IMG/VR virus record: IMGVR_UViG_3300034684_000299
Coordinates: 121,438-185,437 of that record
Source of the DNA: a virus
DNA length: 64,000 bases
Reading direction: 5' to 3' (one strand)
Shown here in pieces: positions 1-8,637 of the stretch (positions are counted from its first letter, which is position 1; each line of letters opens with the position of its first letter). The notes beneath the pieces are model-generated. The model had not been told where the DNA came from, made no database searches, and saw only the letters and a program-made list of their open reading frames with translations. The position numbers and the translations under genes are program-made.

Positions 1-2
1 AA

Positions 3-857
3 TTACGAGAGTTTAAGGAATGGTACGACAAACAAAACATAAAATACCAAATATTTGATGTAGAAGATGACACATATGATTCAAAAGGAATAGAAATATG
101 GAAATTAGAAGATATGGTAGATATGTATGAAATCTTTACTAAACCCCAAAAGAAAAATCAAAGCTTTAATGTGAAATTGATTTTGACACCCGATAGAACA
201 TATCCATATCTAAAAGAAGGTGCAAAAAGATTTTTGATTATATCAAAAGATTATGGAGGAGTATCAATACAATCAAAATGTATTATATATTATTTGCTGG
301 GTGAGAATCAATTGTTGAATGCAACAGTAGAATTAGAAGTGGATTATAAACCGTCGGAAGTTTATCTGAAGTTTGATGTAGATGGTAGAGAAGAAAGCAT
401 GTTATGGAAGGAATACGATAATAGAGTTATGTATGCAAGAAATAATTACACTATAGATCTGACTAATTATTTACCAGAAAAATTTTTAAAAGAAAATTAT
501 CAAATTATTGTTGATGAGATGAAGAAATTAAGAGAAAAATATCCATATTTCAACACAATACTAAATTATGATTACAACCATATTGGTATAGAAAAAGGTG
601 AATTTATAGTTTATGATAAAGTAATTGTAAAAATAACTCAAAAATTAATTAATGAGATAATGAAAGTAAGAGGTATGTTTACGATTAGAAACAGTGACTT
701 TTATAATGATTTTGTAAAAGCTATTGGGCATGAATTAGTTAGAGGCACAATAGATGACGAGATAAGAATAGAAAAATTAATATTGAATCAAGATTTTGTG
801 AATTTTTCAAAAGATTTATATATGATTTTGGTAAAACTATCTGAAAAGGAGGAATAA
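3..857 (+). CDS. 5'-truncated paralogue of the 1672-3021 protein (family P2), unknown function
   Basis: The reading frame is open from the first bases of the window, so this is the 3' part of a larger gene and the ATG at 114 is internal. The visible 284 codons align along their length with the C-terminal two thirds of the protein at 1672-3021: both have an EFxEWYxKQNI-type opening, then a YLKxxA stretch, a YYLLGxxQxxN block and a KxxxxFDVDG block. The stop is followed one base later by the next ATG, and the SD (AAAAGGAGGAAT) lies inside this gene's end. No known domain was recognised; the protein is acidic and probably soluble. Confidence 0.8.
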   Translation, partial: LREFKEWYDKQNIKYQIFDVEDDTYDSKGIEIWKLEDMVDMYEIFTKPQKKNQSFNVKLILTPDRTYPYLKEGAKRFLIISKDYGGVSIQSKCIIYYLLGENQLLNATVELEVDYKPSEVYLKFDVDGREESMLWKEYDNRVMYARNNYTIDLTNYLPEKFLKENYQIIVDEMKKLREKYPYFNTILNYDYNHIGIEKGEFIVYDKVIVKITQKLINEIMKVRGMFTIRNSDFYNDFVKAIGHELVRGTIDDEIRIEKLILNQDFVNFSKDLYMILVKLSEKEE

Positions 858-858
858 A

Positions 859-1659
859 ATGAAAATTCCTTGGAGTGATATGAATATTCCCAAAAGGGTT
901 ATCTTTGTAGATGCAAATGTTATTGATAGGTTTCCAGTATTTTGGAAACTAGTGAAAGATAAATTAAAAAAAGAAAAAGTTAGAGGAACAATGGAAAAGA
1001 TTTTATTGCAGAATATAGCATCGATAGGATTGTTTGAAAAAGAAAAATTATTATTTAAATTCCAAGACGATGGATATTATGAGCGAATCAAGAATTATCA
1101 TTTGAATTATAGATATACTATTAATATCCCTAATTTTATGAATAAAGAAGATGCAGATGATATAAATTACAAAACCTTGAATGATAAATATTACAAATTG
1201 AAAGTAGGCAGTATTTATCGAGTATTACAAGGAAAAACAGCAGAGCAATTGTTGAGTTTTTTCATGAGATTAAACAAAAAGACGGAGAATTTGTACACAT
1301 TATTGAATATGGGAATAGCGGATAAAATTATGAATTCGGAGTTCAACAAATATTTAGATGAAAATGATTTGAAAAAATATTTGGAGTTTAGTGATTTTAC
1401 AGCGTATTTCCCAACAATAGATTTTATAGATTACAATGATTTCGATGAAAATGGGAAAATCATCTATTATCCATACGAAGAATTCTATAACCTCATGGTT
1501 GAATTAGAGAATAAGTCTTATTCAGCCAATGAGGATTTTAAAGACAGAGTAAAAAGATATAGATATATGGAAGAATTAATTTTAGATTTAGAAAAACAAA
1601 TAAAAGTTATATTGGAAAATGTACCAGATAAATATATCATTGATTTATCAAAAATATAA
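859..1659 (+). CDS. Family P1 protein (IPW...PKR N-terminus), unknown function
   Basis: First of four paralogues (also 3102, 3893, 4686). Shared features are an N-terminal (K/Q/R)IPWxDxxxPKR motif, a (R/K)FPxxWKL block near residue 35, a central FxxFMxLNxK-like helix, an APxIxFIxxxDFDxxGxxxxY block near residue 190 and a C-terminal (I/M)xDLSxL signature. 266 residues, no signal peptide or TM segment. Translation starts one base after the upstream stop, with the SD inside the previous gene. The family was not recognised. The strongly conserved ends with a divergent middle suggest duplication and diversification. Confidence 0.85.
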   Translation: MKIPWSDMNIPKRVIFVDANVIDRFPVFWKLVKDKLKKEKVRGTMEKILLQNIASIGLFEKEKLLFKFQDDGYYERIKNYHLNYRYTINIPNFMNKEDADDINYKTLNDKYYKLKVGSIYRVLQGKTAEQLLSFFMRLNKKTENLYTLLNMGIADKIMNSEFNKYLDENDLKKYLEFSDFTAYFPTIDFIDYNDFDENGKIIYYPYEEFYNLMVELENKSYSANEDFKDRVKRYRYMEELILDLEKQIKVILENVPDKYIIDLSKI

Positions 1660-1671
1660 GGAGGGGCTAAC

Positions 1672-3021
1672 ATGGATGAGAAATTATTTGAAGTGAATAA
1701 TAGTGTAGAAAGAACATTGCGATGGGTGTATGTGCCTATTATAAAAAATGCTTTTGAGTTTGATAATGAAAGATTTGACGTTATGCTTGAAAATTATGTG
1801 GATTATATTCCTTTTTATGAAGAACAAAAGTTTGATGAAGATAATAGATATAAAGTAGCAAAACTCTTAAATATGTTTAATTTAGCTGAATATTTTGGTG
1901 TGATTGACGATTATGATATTGAAGATCTGGACAAAGAAGAGTTATACCTTCTTATAAACCAAGAAGCGAGGAGTAATACAAAAGAATATACTTCCACTAA
2001 TCTTATTAAAAATAAAATATTCGAGGACTTTGTAGAATGGTATAACAAACAAAACATTGATTTTATCCAATTAGATATGAAAGATAAGGAATATACAATA
2101 ACAGGTTGGAATTTTTCAGAATACGTTAATACAGAACAAATATTCAAAGATGAAGATCAATGGAAATTTGATGTTAAACCCTGGCTAATTTTAAAACCAA
2201 ATCATGACTATTCTTATTTAAAAGATGATGCTATTGAACACTTTAATTTATATTATGAACTAGCCAATTATGATATAACGGTTTCTTCCGTTATTCTTAA
2301 ATATTATTTGTTAGGAGTACATCAAATGTTCAATTCATTAGCTGAAGTTGATGGGAAAGATTTTAAACCTTCTTGGGATTTTGATATAGAATTCGAAGTG
2401 GACGGGGAAAAGCAAAAGCTTCATTGGGAACCATATAGAGACACAAACGCTCCTGACAATTATTGTATAAATGTAAAAGGATTGTATTTAGACCTTGTGG
2501 CACCATACGACGATTTAGACAATGAATATGGTGAAGTTGATTATGAATATATAAATAACTTATACAACAAAATTATAGAAGACCATATAAGATCTTTGGA
2601 AGGAGATTTTGATTTTCATCCATTGGTTCTAGGCAGAAGTGGTGGATATTTCGGATTTCAAAAAGAAGATTTTAAGATCTTTGATACCATTATTATTAAA
2701 GTAAATAACGAATTAATTGAAGAAGTAATCTCAGGTGGAGCTAACTTTTCAATTCAAGATTTTAGAGGAAGTTTTCTAAAAGAAATAGAAGATATGGTAT
2801 CTGACATGTTTGCTTCAAACACTGATGTAGAAATGATTGAAATAGAAGATTTTGAATTTGATGATGAATTCATTGAATTCAATCAATCTGTATACAAAGC
2901 TATAAAAGCATTAAGTTCTGGTCCAGAGTTGAGAAACTGGGAAGAATATGAGTTTTGGTTGGAGAATGATTATGATAATTCCAAGTTGGAGGAGTTTAGA
3001 AAAAAGAAACTTTCAGAATAA
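1672..3021 (+). CDS. Family P2 protein, full length, unknown function
   Basis: 449-residue acidic protein preceded by AAGGAGGGG. The C-terminal two thirds match the truncated gene at the window start. The first 110 residues are only visible here and contain a FxxDRFDVML / YVDYIPFYEEQKF region rich in aromatic residues. No catalytic motif, TM segment or signal peptide was seen. It ends an operon: a rho-independent terminator follows immediately. It sits between members of family P1, and the alternating P2-P1-P2-P1 order suggests that a P2-P1 pair was duplicated as a unit. Confidence 0.85.
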   Translation: MDEKLFEVNNSVERTLRWVYVPIIKNAFEFDNERFDVMLENYVDYIPFYEEQKFDEDNRYKVAKLLNMFNLAEYFGVIDDYDIEDLDKEELYLLINQEARSNTKEYTSTNLIKNKIFEDFVEWYNKQNIDFIQLDMKDKEYTITGWNFSEYVNTEQIFKDEDQWKFDVKPWLILKPNHDYSYLKDDAIEHFNLYYELANYDITVSSVILKYYLLGVHQMFNSLAEVDGKDFKPSWDFDIEFEVDGEKQKLHWEPYRDTNAPDNYCINVKGLYLDLVAPYDDLDNEYGEVDYEYINNLYNKIIEDHIRSLEGDFDFHPLVLGRSGGYFGFQKEDFKIFDTIIIKVNNELIEEVISGGANFSIQDFRGSFLKEIEDMVSDMFASNTDVEMIEIEDFEFDDEFIEFNQSVYKAIKALSSGPELRNWEEYEFWLENDYDNSKLEEFRKKKLSE

Positions 3022-3046
3022 AGAGGCTATATGCCTCTTTTTTTTC
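3022..3046 (+). terminator. Rho-independent terminator
   Basis: AGAGGC-tatat-GCCTCT stem followed by nine T residues, directly after the 1672 gene stop. Confidence 0.85.
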
Positions 3047-3056
3047 TAAAAAGCAA

Positions 3057-3073
3057 AGTTTTTTGGTATATAT
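3057..3073 (+). promoter_or_regulatory. Putative early promoter motif (TTTTTTGGTATATAT)
   Basis: The string TTTTTTGGTATATAT lies between a terminator and the SD of the 3102 gene. The same T-rich GGTATATAT string occurs at about 12145, 22975 and 25680, each time upstream of a gene and not inside coding sequence. No good -35 box is visible, so it may be an activator-dependent or phage-specific promoter. Function is inferred from position only. Confidence 0.45.
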
Positions 3074-3101
3074 CAATTATATTTGATAAGGAGGTGTTTC
3101 T

Positions 3102-3866
3102 ATGCAAATACCATGGCAAGATATCAAAGTTCCAAAAAGATATATTACAGTTAACAAAAAAATGACTGAGAAATTTCCTATATTATGGAAGTTATTTGAA
3201 TATGGAGCTGATGATATTATAGCGGCACAAAAACGATTCAACAAATTATTAATAAAAAATATTTTTGAAATAGGATTAACTGAAGATATGAAATTAGAAT
3301 TTAATTTTAGAGTTGGAGAAGATTTTCTACCACAAAAACTTATGTATTTTGTTAAACCAATATTGAGAAAAAAACCCCTTAAGGATTTCATTGGTGGAAA
3401 ATATACTTTAAATACTGTAAAACCAGAAGATGAAGCAAATGTATTTGAATTTTTTCAAAAATTAAATAGCAAAATTGGTACTAGATATCAACCTTATCAG
3501 AATCAAATAAATGAAATAGTTCAAAATTCTGAATTAGCCAAATTTCTAAAACAATTTCCGAATATTATAAGAATGTATAAATTACAACACAGCGAAATCA
3601 TTAAATATGCTCCTGAGATTGAATTTGTTCAAGATGAGGATTTTTATAGTAATAGTAGAATTTTGAGATTTTATTTTACAGGTTCCATTAATATCCTTAG
3701 TGGCGAAATTAGACATGAGTTGGATGAAAATAAAGACCTTAACGATAGTGAAAGAGAGAAGTATAAAGAACAAGTAAGCAATTGGTGTGATGAAATGGAA
3801 CGAAAAATAACAAAATTGTTGGAAAATATAAAAGAAAGTGATATATTAGATTTATCTGAACTTTAA
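3102..3866 (+). CDS. Family P1 protein (IPW...PKR), unknown function
   Basis: 254 residues starting MQIPWQDIKVPKRY, with FPILWKLF near residue 27, FEFFQKLNSKI near 115, a YAPEIEFVQDEDF block near 172 and a C-terminal DLSEL. SD is AAGGAGGTG. First of three P1 genes in tandem with the same length and spacing (3102, 3893, 4686). It is likely the first gene of the operon that starts after the terminator at 3046. Function not recognised. Confidence 0.85.
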   Translation: MQIPWQDIKVPKRYITVNKKMTEKFPILWKLFEYGADDIIAAQKRFNKLLIKNIFEIGLTEDMKLEFNFRVGEDFLPQKLMYFVKPILRKKPLKDFIGGKYTLNTVKPEDEANVFEFFQKLNSKIGTRYQPYQNQINEIVQNSELAKFLKQFPNIIRMYKLQHSEIIKYAPEIEFVQDEDFYSNSRILRFYFTGSINILSGEIRHELDENKDLNDSEREKYKEQVSNWCDEMERKITKLLENIKESDILDLSEL

Positions 3867-3892
3867 AACAACTGATAAAAAGGAGGAATATT

Positions 3893-4657
3893 ATGCGAAT
3901 ACCTTGGAGAGATATCAAAATACCAAAAAGATATATAAGAATAGATTATAAAACTATCAAGAAATTTCCTGTATTTTGGAAGTTGTTTGCGGATCAAGCT
4001 TATGATATATTTCTTGATAAAAGAATAATAAACAAATTAATGATGAAAAATTTATTGGAAACTGGTCCAAATGAAAATACAAAGTTAGATTTTGCTTTCA
4101 AAATAGATGAAGGTATTACTCCAATAAGACTTGAATTTGAAATGCGTTTACATCCAGAAGATTTAAATTTTCCTTATGTGGATTCACTTCTAGATATTCA
4201 AGGAGTTATTTATGATCCTGACGATGAAATGGAATTGTTTGAATTTTTTAAAAAATTGAACAGCAAAATTAATTCAATGCATCCTTCTTACATTGATAAG
4301 ATAAATGATATATTAAAAAATTCAAAGTTGCAACATTTTATCAAACAAGACGAGAAAATAAATAAACTTCCTGAATTTCAGGATGAAGATTTAACAAAAT
4401 TTGCTCCAAAAATAGAATTTATACAGAAAGGGGATTTTGATGAAAACGGAGAAATGACTTTTTATGCAACGGATTCAATTAATTTACTTAGTGCCAAAAT
4501 AAGAGGAAGATTCATAAACAATTCTAGTTTTTCTAAAGAAGAAGAAGAAAAATATACAGATATAGTTAAAGAAGGATTCGAAGATATAGAGGAACAAATA
4601 AAGGAAATGTTGGAGAAAATAGATGAAAAAGATATGATAGATTTATCTGAACTTTGA
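3893..4657 (+). CDS. Family P1 protein (IPW...PKR), unknown function
   Basis: 254 residues starting MRIPWRDIKIPKRYIRI, followed by FPVFWKLF, FEFFKKLNSKI, FAPKIEFIQKGDFDENG and a C-terminal DLSEL. It is exactly as long as its upstream neighbour, and the 5' ends of the two genes are nearly superimposable, which suggests a fairly recent duplication. SD AAAGGAGGAATATT. No known domain. Confidence 0.85.
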   Translation: MRIPWRDIKIPKRYIRIDYKTIKKFPVFWKLFADQAYDIFLDKRIINKLMMKNLLETGPNENTKLDFAFKIDEGITPIRLEFEMRLHPEDLNFPYVDSLLDIQGVIYDPDDEMELFEFFKKLNSKINSMHPSYIDKINDILKNSKLQHFIKQDEKINKLPEFQDEDLTKFAPKIEFIQKGDFDENGEMTFYATDSINLLSAKIRGRFINNSSFSKEEEEKYTDIVKEGFEDIEEQIKEMLEKIDEKDMIDLSEL

Positions 4658-4685
4658 AAAAAAGTTAATAAAAAGGAGAGATATT

Positions 4686-5456
4686 ATGTCAGTTTTGTGG
4701 GGAAATGTAAGAGTACCTAAACGGTATATAAGAATAAATCATCAAACCATCAAAAAGTTTCCTATATTTTGGGAATTGTTTCTGAGCTATATAGACGATA
4801 CATTCCAGAACCAAAACAGACAAAATCAAATATTGCTCAGAAATATGATGGAAATAGGTTTGACAAAGGAAACCAATTTAGACGTTATGTTTGAAAAAGA
4901 TTCAGAAACCTTTTCTTCGAGAGAATTATTTCCAGAGTCAATTAGATATGGAATAGAACCAATAAATGCAAACATACCTTTTGAAGATTTGCCCATCCAT
5001 ACTATGAAATATATGATTGACCACAGAAAAGAGCTAGCTATTCTTGATTTCTTAGAAAAATTAAGTAGAAAAATTGATTCAATAAATGCTATATATCCAT
5101 CAAAGATACAAGGTGTTATATGGAATTCAAATTTGTATAGTATTTTGTCAAAAGTTCCAGAGGACAATTATGAATTGCAAGAAGAAGATATAATGAGATA
5201 TGCACCTGAAATAGAGTTTATTCAGATTGATGATTTTGATGAAGAAGGAAATTTAATATTTAGTTTTAGGAATTTTATTGATGAATTTAATTTAAAATTA
5301 GACGAGTTTATAGAAAGAAATAATAAATTGACAGAATATGAGAAGAGCAATTATAGAATGCAAATAAGAAAGGAATGTCTTAAGATTGAAAAAGAAATAA
5401 AACATATATTAGAAAGATTGGATAAAAATGAAATTATAGATTTATCACAATTGTAG
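4686..5456 (+). CDS. Family P1 protein, divergent N-terminus, unknown function
   Basis: 256 residues. The IPW signature is altered to MSVLWGNVRVPKRYIRI, but the FPIFWELF, LDFLEKLSRKI and YAPEIEFIQIDDFDEEG blocks and the C-terminal DLSQL are retained. It is the fourth family member in the window and the third in tandem. SD AAAGGAGAG. Unknown function. Confidence 0.85.
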   Translation: MSVLWGNVRVPKRYIRINHQTIKKFPIFWELFLSYIDDTFQNQNRQNQILLRNMMEIGLTKETNLDVMFEKDSETFSSRELFPESIRYGIEPINANIPFEDLPIHTMKYMIDHRKELAILDFLEKLSRKIDSINAIYPSKIQGVIWNSNLYSILSKVPEDNYELQEEDIMRYAPEIEFIQIDDFDEEGNLIFSFRNFIDEFNLKLDEFIERNNKLTEYEKSNYRMQIRKECLKIEKEIKHILERLDKNEIIDLSQL

Positions 5457-5471
5457 AAAGGAGGAAGAAAG

Positions 5472-5822
5472 ATGAAAAAGGAAGAATTTAAAAAAATAGT
5501 TGAAAAGAAAGCTGGAGATTTGCGATTTGTAAAAGTTGAAATAGAATTAGACAAGCTAAAGGAAATTGATAATGCAGAGTATCAACGATGGATTCAAAGA
5601 ATTAGTGAGTTCAAACAGTTGGAAGATTCAGGAGAAGAGTTCAAGAAAAATGGAAAAGTTATGTATGAGTTTAATCTGAATGCTTCATCTATTGAGAGTT
5701 GTTTGACTTATTATCAGCGAATGATTCAAAGTGGTGGCATAAAATTTTGGAATTATTTGGATGATGGAGAATTGGATATGTACGCACAAATTCTCAATCA
5801 AACAGAAAATTTATATAACTAA
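5472..5822 (+). CDS. Family P9 protein (xxFKKxV ... FNxW...Y(A)xIL), unknown function
   Basis: 116 residues, SD AAAGGAGG. It belongs to the largest paralogous group in the window (about ten genes). Members share an N-terminal EEFK helix, a (V/I)x(I/V)xxxxLxx(I/L) strand, an xWxxxI helix, a (F/G)xxNGxxxYxF strand and a C-terminal (E/D)xxxWAxIL(x) helix. Here the C-terminal block reads LDMYAQILNQ. No catalytic motif was seen. These are probably small regulators or inhibitors of host functions, which is inference only. Confidence 0.8.
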   Translation: MKKEEFKKIVEKKAGDLRFVKVEIELDKLKEIDNAEYQRWIQRISEFKQLEDSGEEFKKNGKVMYEFNLNASSIESCLTYYQRMIQSGGIKFWNYLDDGELDMYAQILNQTENLYN

Positions 5823-5834
5823 GGAGGAATTAGT

Positions 5835-6605
5835 ATGATGCAAGAATATCAGATTTTTGTGAAGGATGTAGAATATAAAGATTTAAAAGGTGATTTGTAT
5901 GTAGGGAGTATTTTGGAAGGCGATTGGTTTGAAACTCCACAAGATACATTGGAGCAAAGAGCTATTATGTTAATTCCAGAGTTGAAAGACAAAAAATTCG
6001 AGATTATAGTTGGAGAACCTATCTCATTGTTAGCAGAAAAGAATTTAAGAACCGACAAATTATATATAAGTATATACGAAACGAGTTACGATATGGAATA
6101 CAAACCATATGATTCATTAATATATGCATTATATCATCCACATATTGAACTAATAAATAATGCAAATAAAAGTTATACTGAGTTTGATTCGTGGGAAAAG
6201 TATCGAAATTATTTAATCACAGAATATGACCCTCATGTTATATTCCCAGTAAAGTATCCTGGAGGTTCAGCTTTTGGATTGCAATTACAGAAAGAAATTC
6301 CAAATAAACATATGGTAGGTTTTATGCTTATGACAAAGGAGTTTGCAAGTGCAAACCTCATTTCACAATATGAAGCAAAAATAATCATAGAAGAAGCTTT
6401 AGAGGAATATAGCTATTATCTTTCAGATGAAGTATACAAAGTAGTTGCTTATGATCTACTCAAGCTGTATAAACATAATGAAATAGAGCCCATACTCGAA
6501 GAAGTTATCTTGGGATATGATAATGCATTAGCTTTTGTCGAAGAACTAAATGATGCTTTGCCAGAAAGTCTAAAATTTGAACCTAATGAACTTAAGGATG
6601 ATTAA
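5835..6605 (+). CDS. Family P4 protein (PVGFMYIT type), unknown function
   Basis: 256 residues. One of four paralogues (also 8638, 24533, 27922) sharing an N-terminal (Y/I)xIxxxDxxxxxFKGDL opening, a LIPELK(D) block near residue 50, TDKLYISxxE near 75, a LxxxYxPxxIxP region near 130, a GFMLMTKE block near 165 and a DxxxLYK block near 210. Acidic, with no TM segment. SD AAGGAGGAATTAGT precedes the first of two adjacent ATGs. Unknown function. Confidence 0.85.
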   Translation: MMQEYQIFVKDVEYKDLKGDLYVGSILEGDWFETPQDTLEQRAIMLIPELKDKKFEIIVGEPISLLAEKNLRTDKLYISIYETSYDMEYKPYDSLIYALYHPHIELINNANKSYTEFDSWEKYRNYLITEYDPHVIFPVKYPGGSAFGLQLQKEIPNKHMVGFMLMTKEFASANLISQYEAKIIIEEALEEYSYYLSDEVYKVVAYDLLKLYKHNEIEPILEEVILGYDNALAFVEELNDALPESLKFEPNELKDD

Positions 6606-6624
6606 TAAATAAGGAGGAATTAAA

Positions 6625-7053
6625 ATGAAAATAGGAGACTTTAAAAAAGAAGTATTAAACAAAATACGTCAGGATATTGACTATGAAGAACAATTTCCTA
6701 TAGATGATTATGAAATGAGTTTAGAGGAAGTATTAAACATAGATGATGAGAAAGAAATGTCTTTAAAAGATATAGAAGATGAATTGAAAAATGCTCAAGA
6801 ATATTTTGGAGAACACGCTGATAGTTTAGTAGATGTTTATACAAGGGATTTATTGTATTGGTATGCAGAAGATGTCAACAGAATAGCTTATATGGAAGAT
6901 GCAATCAAAGAACTAGGAGCACAAGAGGCTTACCAGATTTTGTCTGGAGGGCAGTATCTGTATTGGGAAGAAGTTTTGAATGAGGTAATAGAAGCAGGAT
7001 TGGGATTAGTTCAAACGGAAGATAACGAAACAGAAGAAGATGAAGAAGAATAA
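6625..7053 (+). CDS. Family P3 protein (GGQYLYWEEV type), unknown function
   Basis: 142 residues starting MKIGDFKKEVLNKI. One of four paralogues (also 7067, 9464, 25757) sharing an N-terminal xxxFKKxVL helix, a DYxxxLxEVL repeat, ADxLxDxYTxDLLxWY, and the hallmark MEDAIKELGA...GGQYLYWEEVLNEVIE near residues 93-130. The acidic C-terminal tail is rich in E and D. The last 150 bases are almost identical to the end of the next gene, which indicates a recent duplication or gene conversion. Confidence 0.85.
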   Translation: MKIGDFKKEVLNKIRQDIDYEEQFPIDDYEMSLEEVLNIDDEKEMSLKDIEDELKNAQEYFGEHADSLVDVYTRDLLYWYAEDVNRIAYMEDAIKELGAQEAYQILSGGQYLYWEEVLNEVIEAGLGLVQTEDNETEEDEEE

Positions 7054-7066
7054 AGGAGGAATTAAA

Positions 7067-7513
7067 ATGAAAATAGGAGATTTTAAGAAAGCAGTATTAT
7101 ACAAAATATGGCAAGATTTTGCTTTTAAAAATAGAACTCCTACAGTTGATTATCAAACAGCTATAAATGAGATTTTGTATGAGACAGATGATACAGAGAA
7201 GACTAAAGAAGAAATAGCAGATAAATTAACAAAAGTACAGGATTTTGTAGGAGACTATGCTGACAATTTAATTGACACTTATACAACAGATCAATTAGAT
7301 TGGTATTCAAACGACGCTAACAGAATAGATTATATGGATGATGCAATCAAAGAACTAGGAGCACAAGAGGCTTACCAGATTTTGTCTGGAGGGCAGTATC
7401 TGTATTGGGAAGAAGTTCTTAATGAGGTAATAGAAGCAGGATTGGAAGTAGTTCAAACGGAAGATAACGAAACAGAAGAAGATAAAGATGAAAATGAAAA
7501 TAAAGAAGAATAA
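7067..7513 (+). CDS. Family P3 protein (GGQYLYWEEV type), unknown function
   Basis: 148 residues. The start at 7067 is chosen because the SD (AAAGGAGGAATTAAA) lies just before it; an earlier in-frame ATG at 7040 has no SD and lies inside the previous gene. The N-terminal half differs from the 6625 gene, while the C-terminal half is almost identical to it at the DNA level. The tail is long, repetitive and acidic (EDNETEEDKDENEN). Confidence 0.85.
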   Translation: MKIGDFKKAVLYKIWQDFAFKNRTPTVDYQTAINEILYETDDTEKTKEEIADKLTKVQDFVGDYADNLIDTYTTDQLDWYSNDANRIDYMDDAIKELGAQEAYQILSGGQYLYWEEVLNEVIEAGLEVVQTEDNETEEDKDENENKEE

Positions 7514-7527
7514 AGGAGGTATAAAAA

Positions 7528-7914
7528 ATGAGTGATGCAGAATTGTGGGAGGAACGTTTAAAAAAAGAAGAAGTAAAACAACAAATAAAAGAAAAAATGA
7601 TAGAAGCAATTACTAAACTTCTATCAAAAAACGATAGGAATTTGTATAGTTATTGGATATATTTTGATGTTAAAGGTAATGTTCATTTAGAACAAACAAA
7701 ACAAATGGAAGCAGAAGATTTTAGAGACAACAAAAATGAAAAAATTTATGTTATTACACATTTTAATACTACTGATAGATTTTTGAAAGACTTTCTTAAA
7801 AAACCAGACTTTTGGTTAGAACATATAATCGAAGTGGCTATGAATGAAATTCAAAGAAAAATAGCTTGGGAAGAATATTTCAGAAAACAAAAAGAAAAAC
7901 AAAGTGTTATTTAA
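7528..7914 (+). CDS. Small protein, remote P7-like, unknown function
   Basis: 128 residues, SD AAAGGAGG. Strongly charged N-terminal helix, then a WIYFDVKGNVHLEQ strand pair that resembles the (V)xLxxNGxxY segment of the 13366 and 28882 proteins, and a C-terminal helical WLEHIIEVAMNEIQRKI segment. Part of the closely spaced run 5472-9871. Function not recognised. Confidence 0.75.
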   Translation: MSDAELWEERLKKEEVKQQIKEKMIEAITKLLSKNDRNLYSYWIYFDVKGNVHLEQTKQMEAEDFRDNKNEKIYVITHFNTTDRFLKDFLKKPDFWLEHIIEVAMNEIQRKIAWEEYFRKQKEKQSVI

Positions 7915-7932
7915 AAAAAAGGAGGAATTTAA

Positions 7933-8256
7933 ATGTATAAAGTAATTACAATTAAAAATTTCGTTGATGACTTCAAAAATTCAAGTTACAAAGACCATTT
8001 TTCGTATGAAGGGCTTATTGAACTCTTCAAGCATTTCGAAGAGATGGAAAATGAGTTTGATGAAAATTATGTGTTTGATATTGTGGGTATATGTGGCCAA
8101 TTTAGTGAATATCCAAATGTCGAAACGGCTTTAAAAGAATTGGGTGTAGATTCTGAAAAAGAGCTAAGAGAAAATTATTTTGTTATTGATATACCAGAAC
8201 GTGATGGCATAATAGTACAAGTTGATGATTTCCCACAGGAATGGCAATTAATATAA
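7933..8256 (+). CDS. Family P5 small phage protein (FSYEGL type)
   Basis: 107 residues with FVDDFKNSSYKDHFSYEGLIELFKHFEEMENEF, FDIVGICGQFSEY and a C-terminal IVQVDDF strand. It pairs in tandem with the 8278 gene. The layout resembles a family of small acidic proteins common in Gram-positive phages, with FSxEGLxxLFxYLEExE followed by (L/F)DVIAxCxxxxEY; that resemblance is from memory and was not searched. No function is known for that group. Confidence 0.8.
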   Translation: MYKVITIKNFVDDFKNSSYKDHFSYEGLIELFKHFEEMENEFDENYVFDIVGICGQFSEYPNVETALKELGVDSEKELRENYFVIDIPERDGIIVQVDDFPQEWQLI

Positions 8257-8277
8257 ACTTTAAAAGGAGGAATTAAA

Positions 8278-8610
8278 ATGTATAAAAAATTAGATTTTTG
8301 TGATTTTATTCAAGAATTTAGAAATTCAAGATTTAGAGACTATTTTTCAAATCAAGGTTTGCTTGTTTTATTTAACTATTTAGAAAAACTTGAAGAAGAA
8401 CTTAAGGAGAATTTCGTTTTTGATATTGTAACAATTTGTGATCAATTTCGGGAATTTCCAGATGTAGAAACAGTTTTAGAGGAATTTTATTTAGGTACTG
8501 AACAAGATTTAAGAGAAAGATATAAAATTATTGAATTTCCTGGAAATGAGGGTTTGATTGTTCAAATTGATAAATTCCCTAAACCTTGGCAAAAGGTTCA
8601 GAACTTTTGA
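8278..8610 (+). CDS. Family P5 small phage protein, tandem copy
   Basis: 110 residues. Aligns end to end with the 7933 product: FIQEFRNSRFRDYFSNQGLLVLF, then FDIVTICDQFREFP and a C-terminal LIVQIDKFP. SD AAAGGAGGAATTAAA. The pair is a clear tandem duplication that has diverged at most third positions and many residues, so it is old. Unknown function. Confidence 0.8.
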   Translation: MYKKLDFCDFIQEFRNSRFRDYFSNQGLLVLFNYLEKLEEELKENFVFDIVTICDQFREFPDVETVLEEFYLGTEQDLRERYKIIEFPGNEGLIVQIDKFPKPWQKVQNF

Positions 8611-8637
8611 GACAAAATTTAAAAAGGAGGAATTAAT

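Noticed and set aside
114-857. ATG at 114 as the true start of the first gene
   Set aside because: The same frame is open to the left edge and the extra residues align with the 1672 paralogue, so the gene is truncated by the window.
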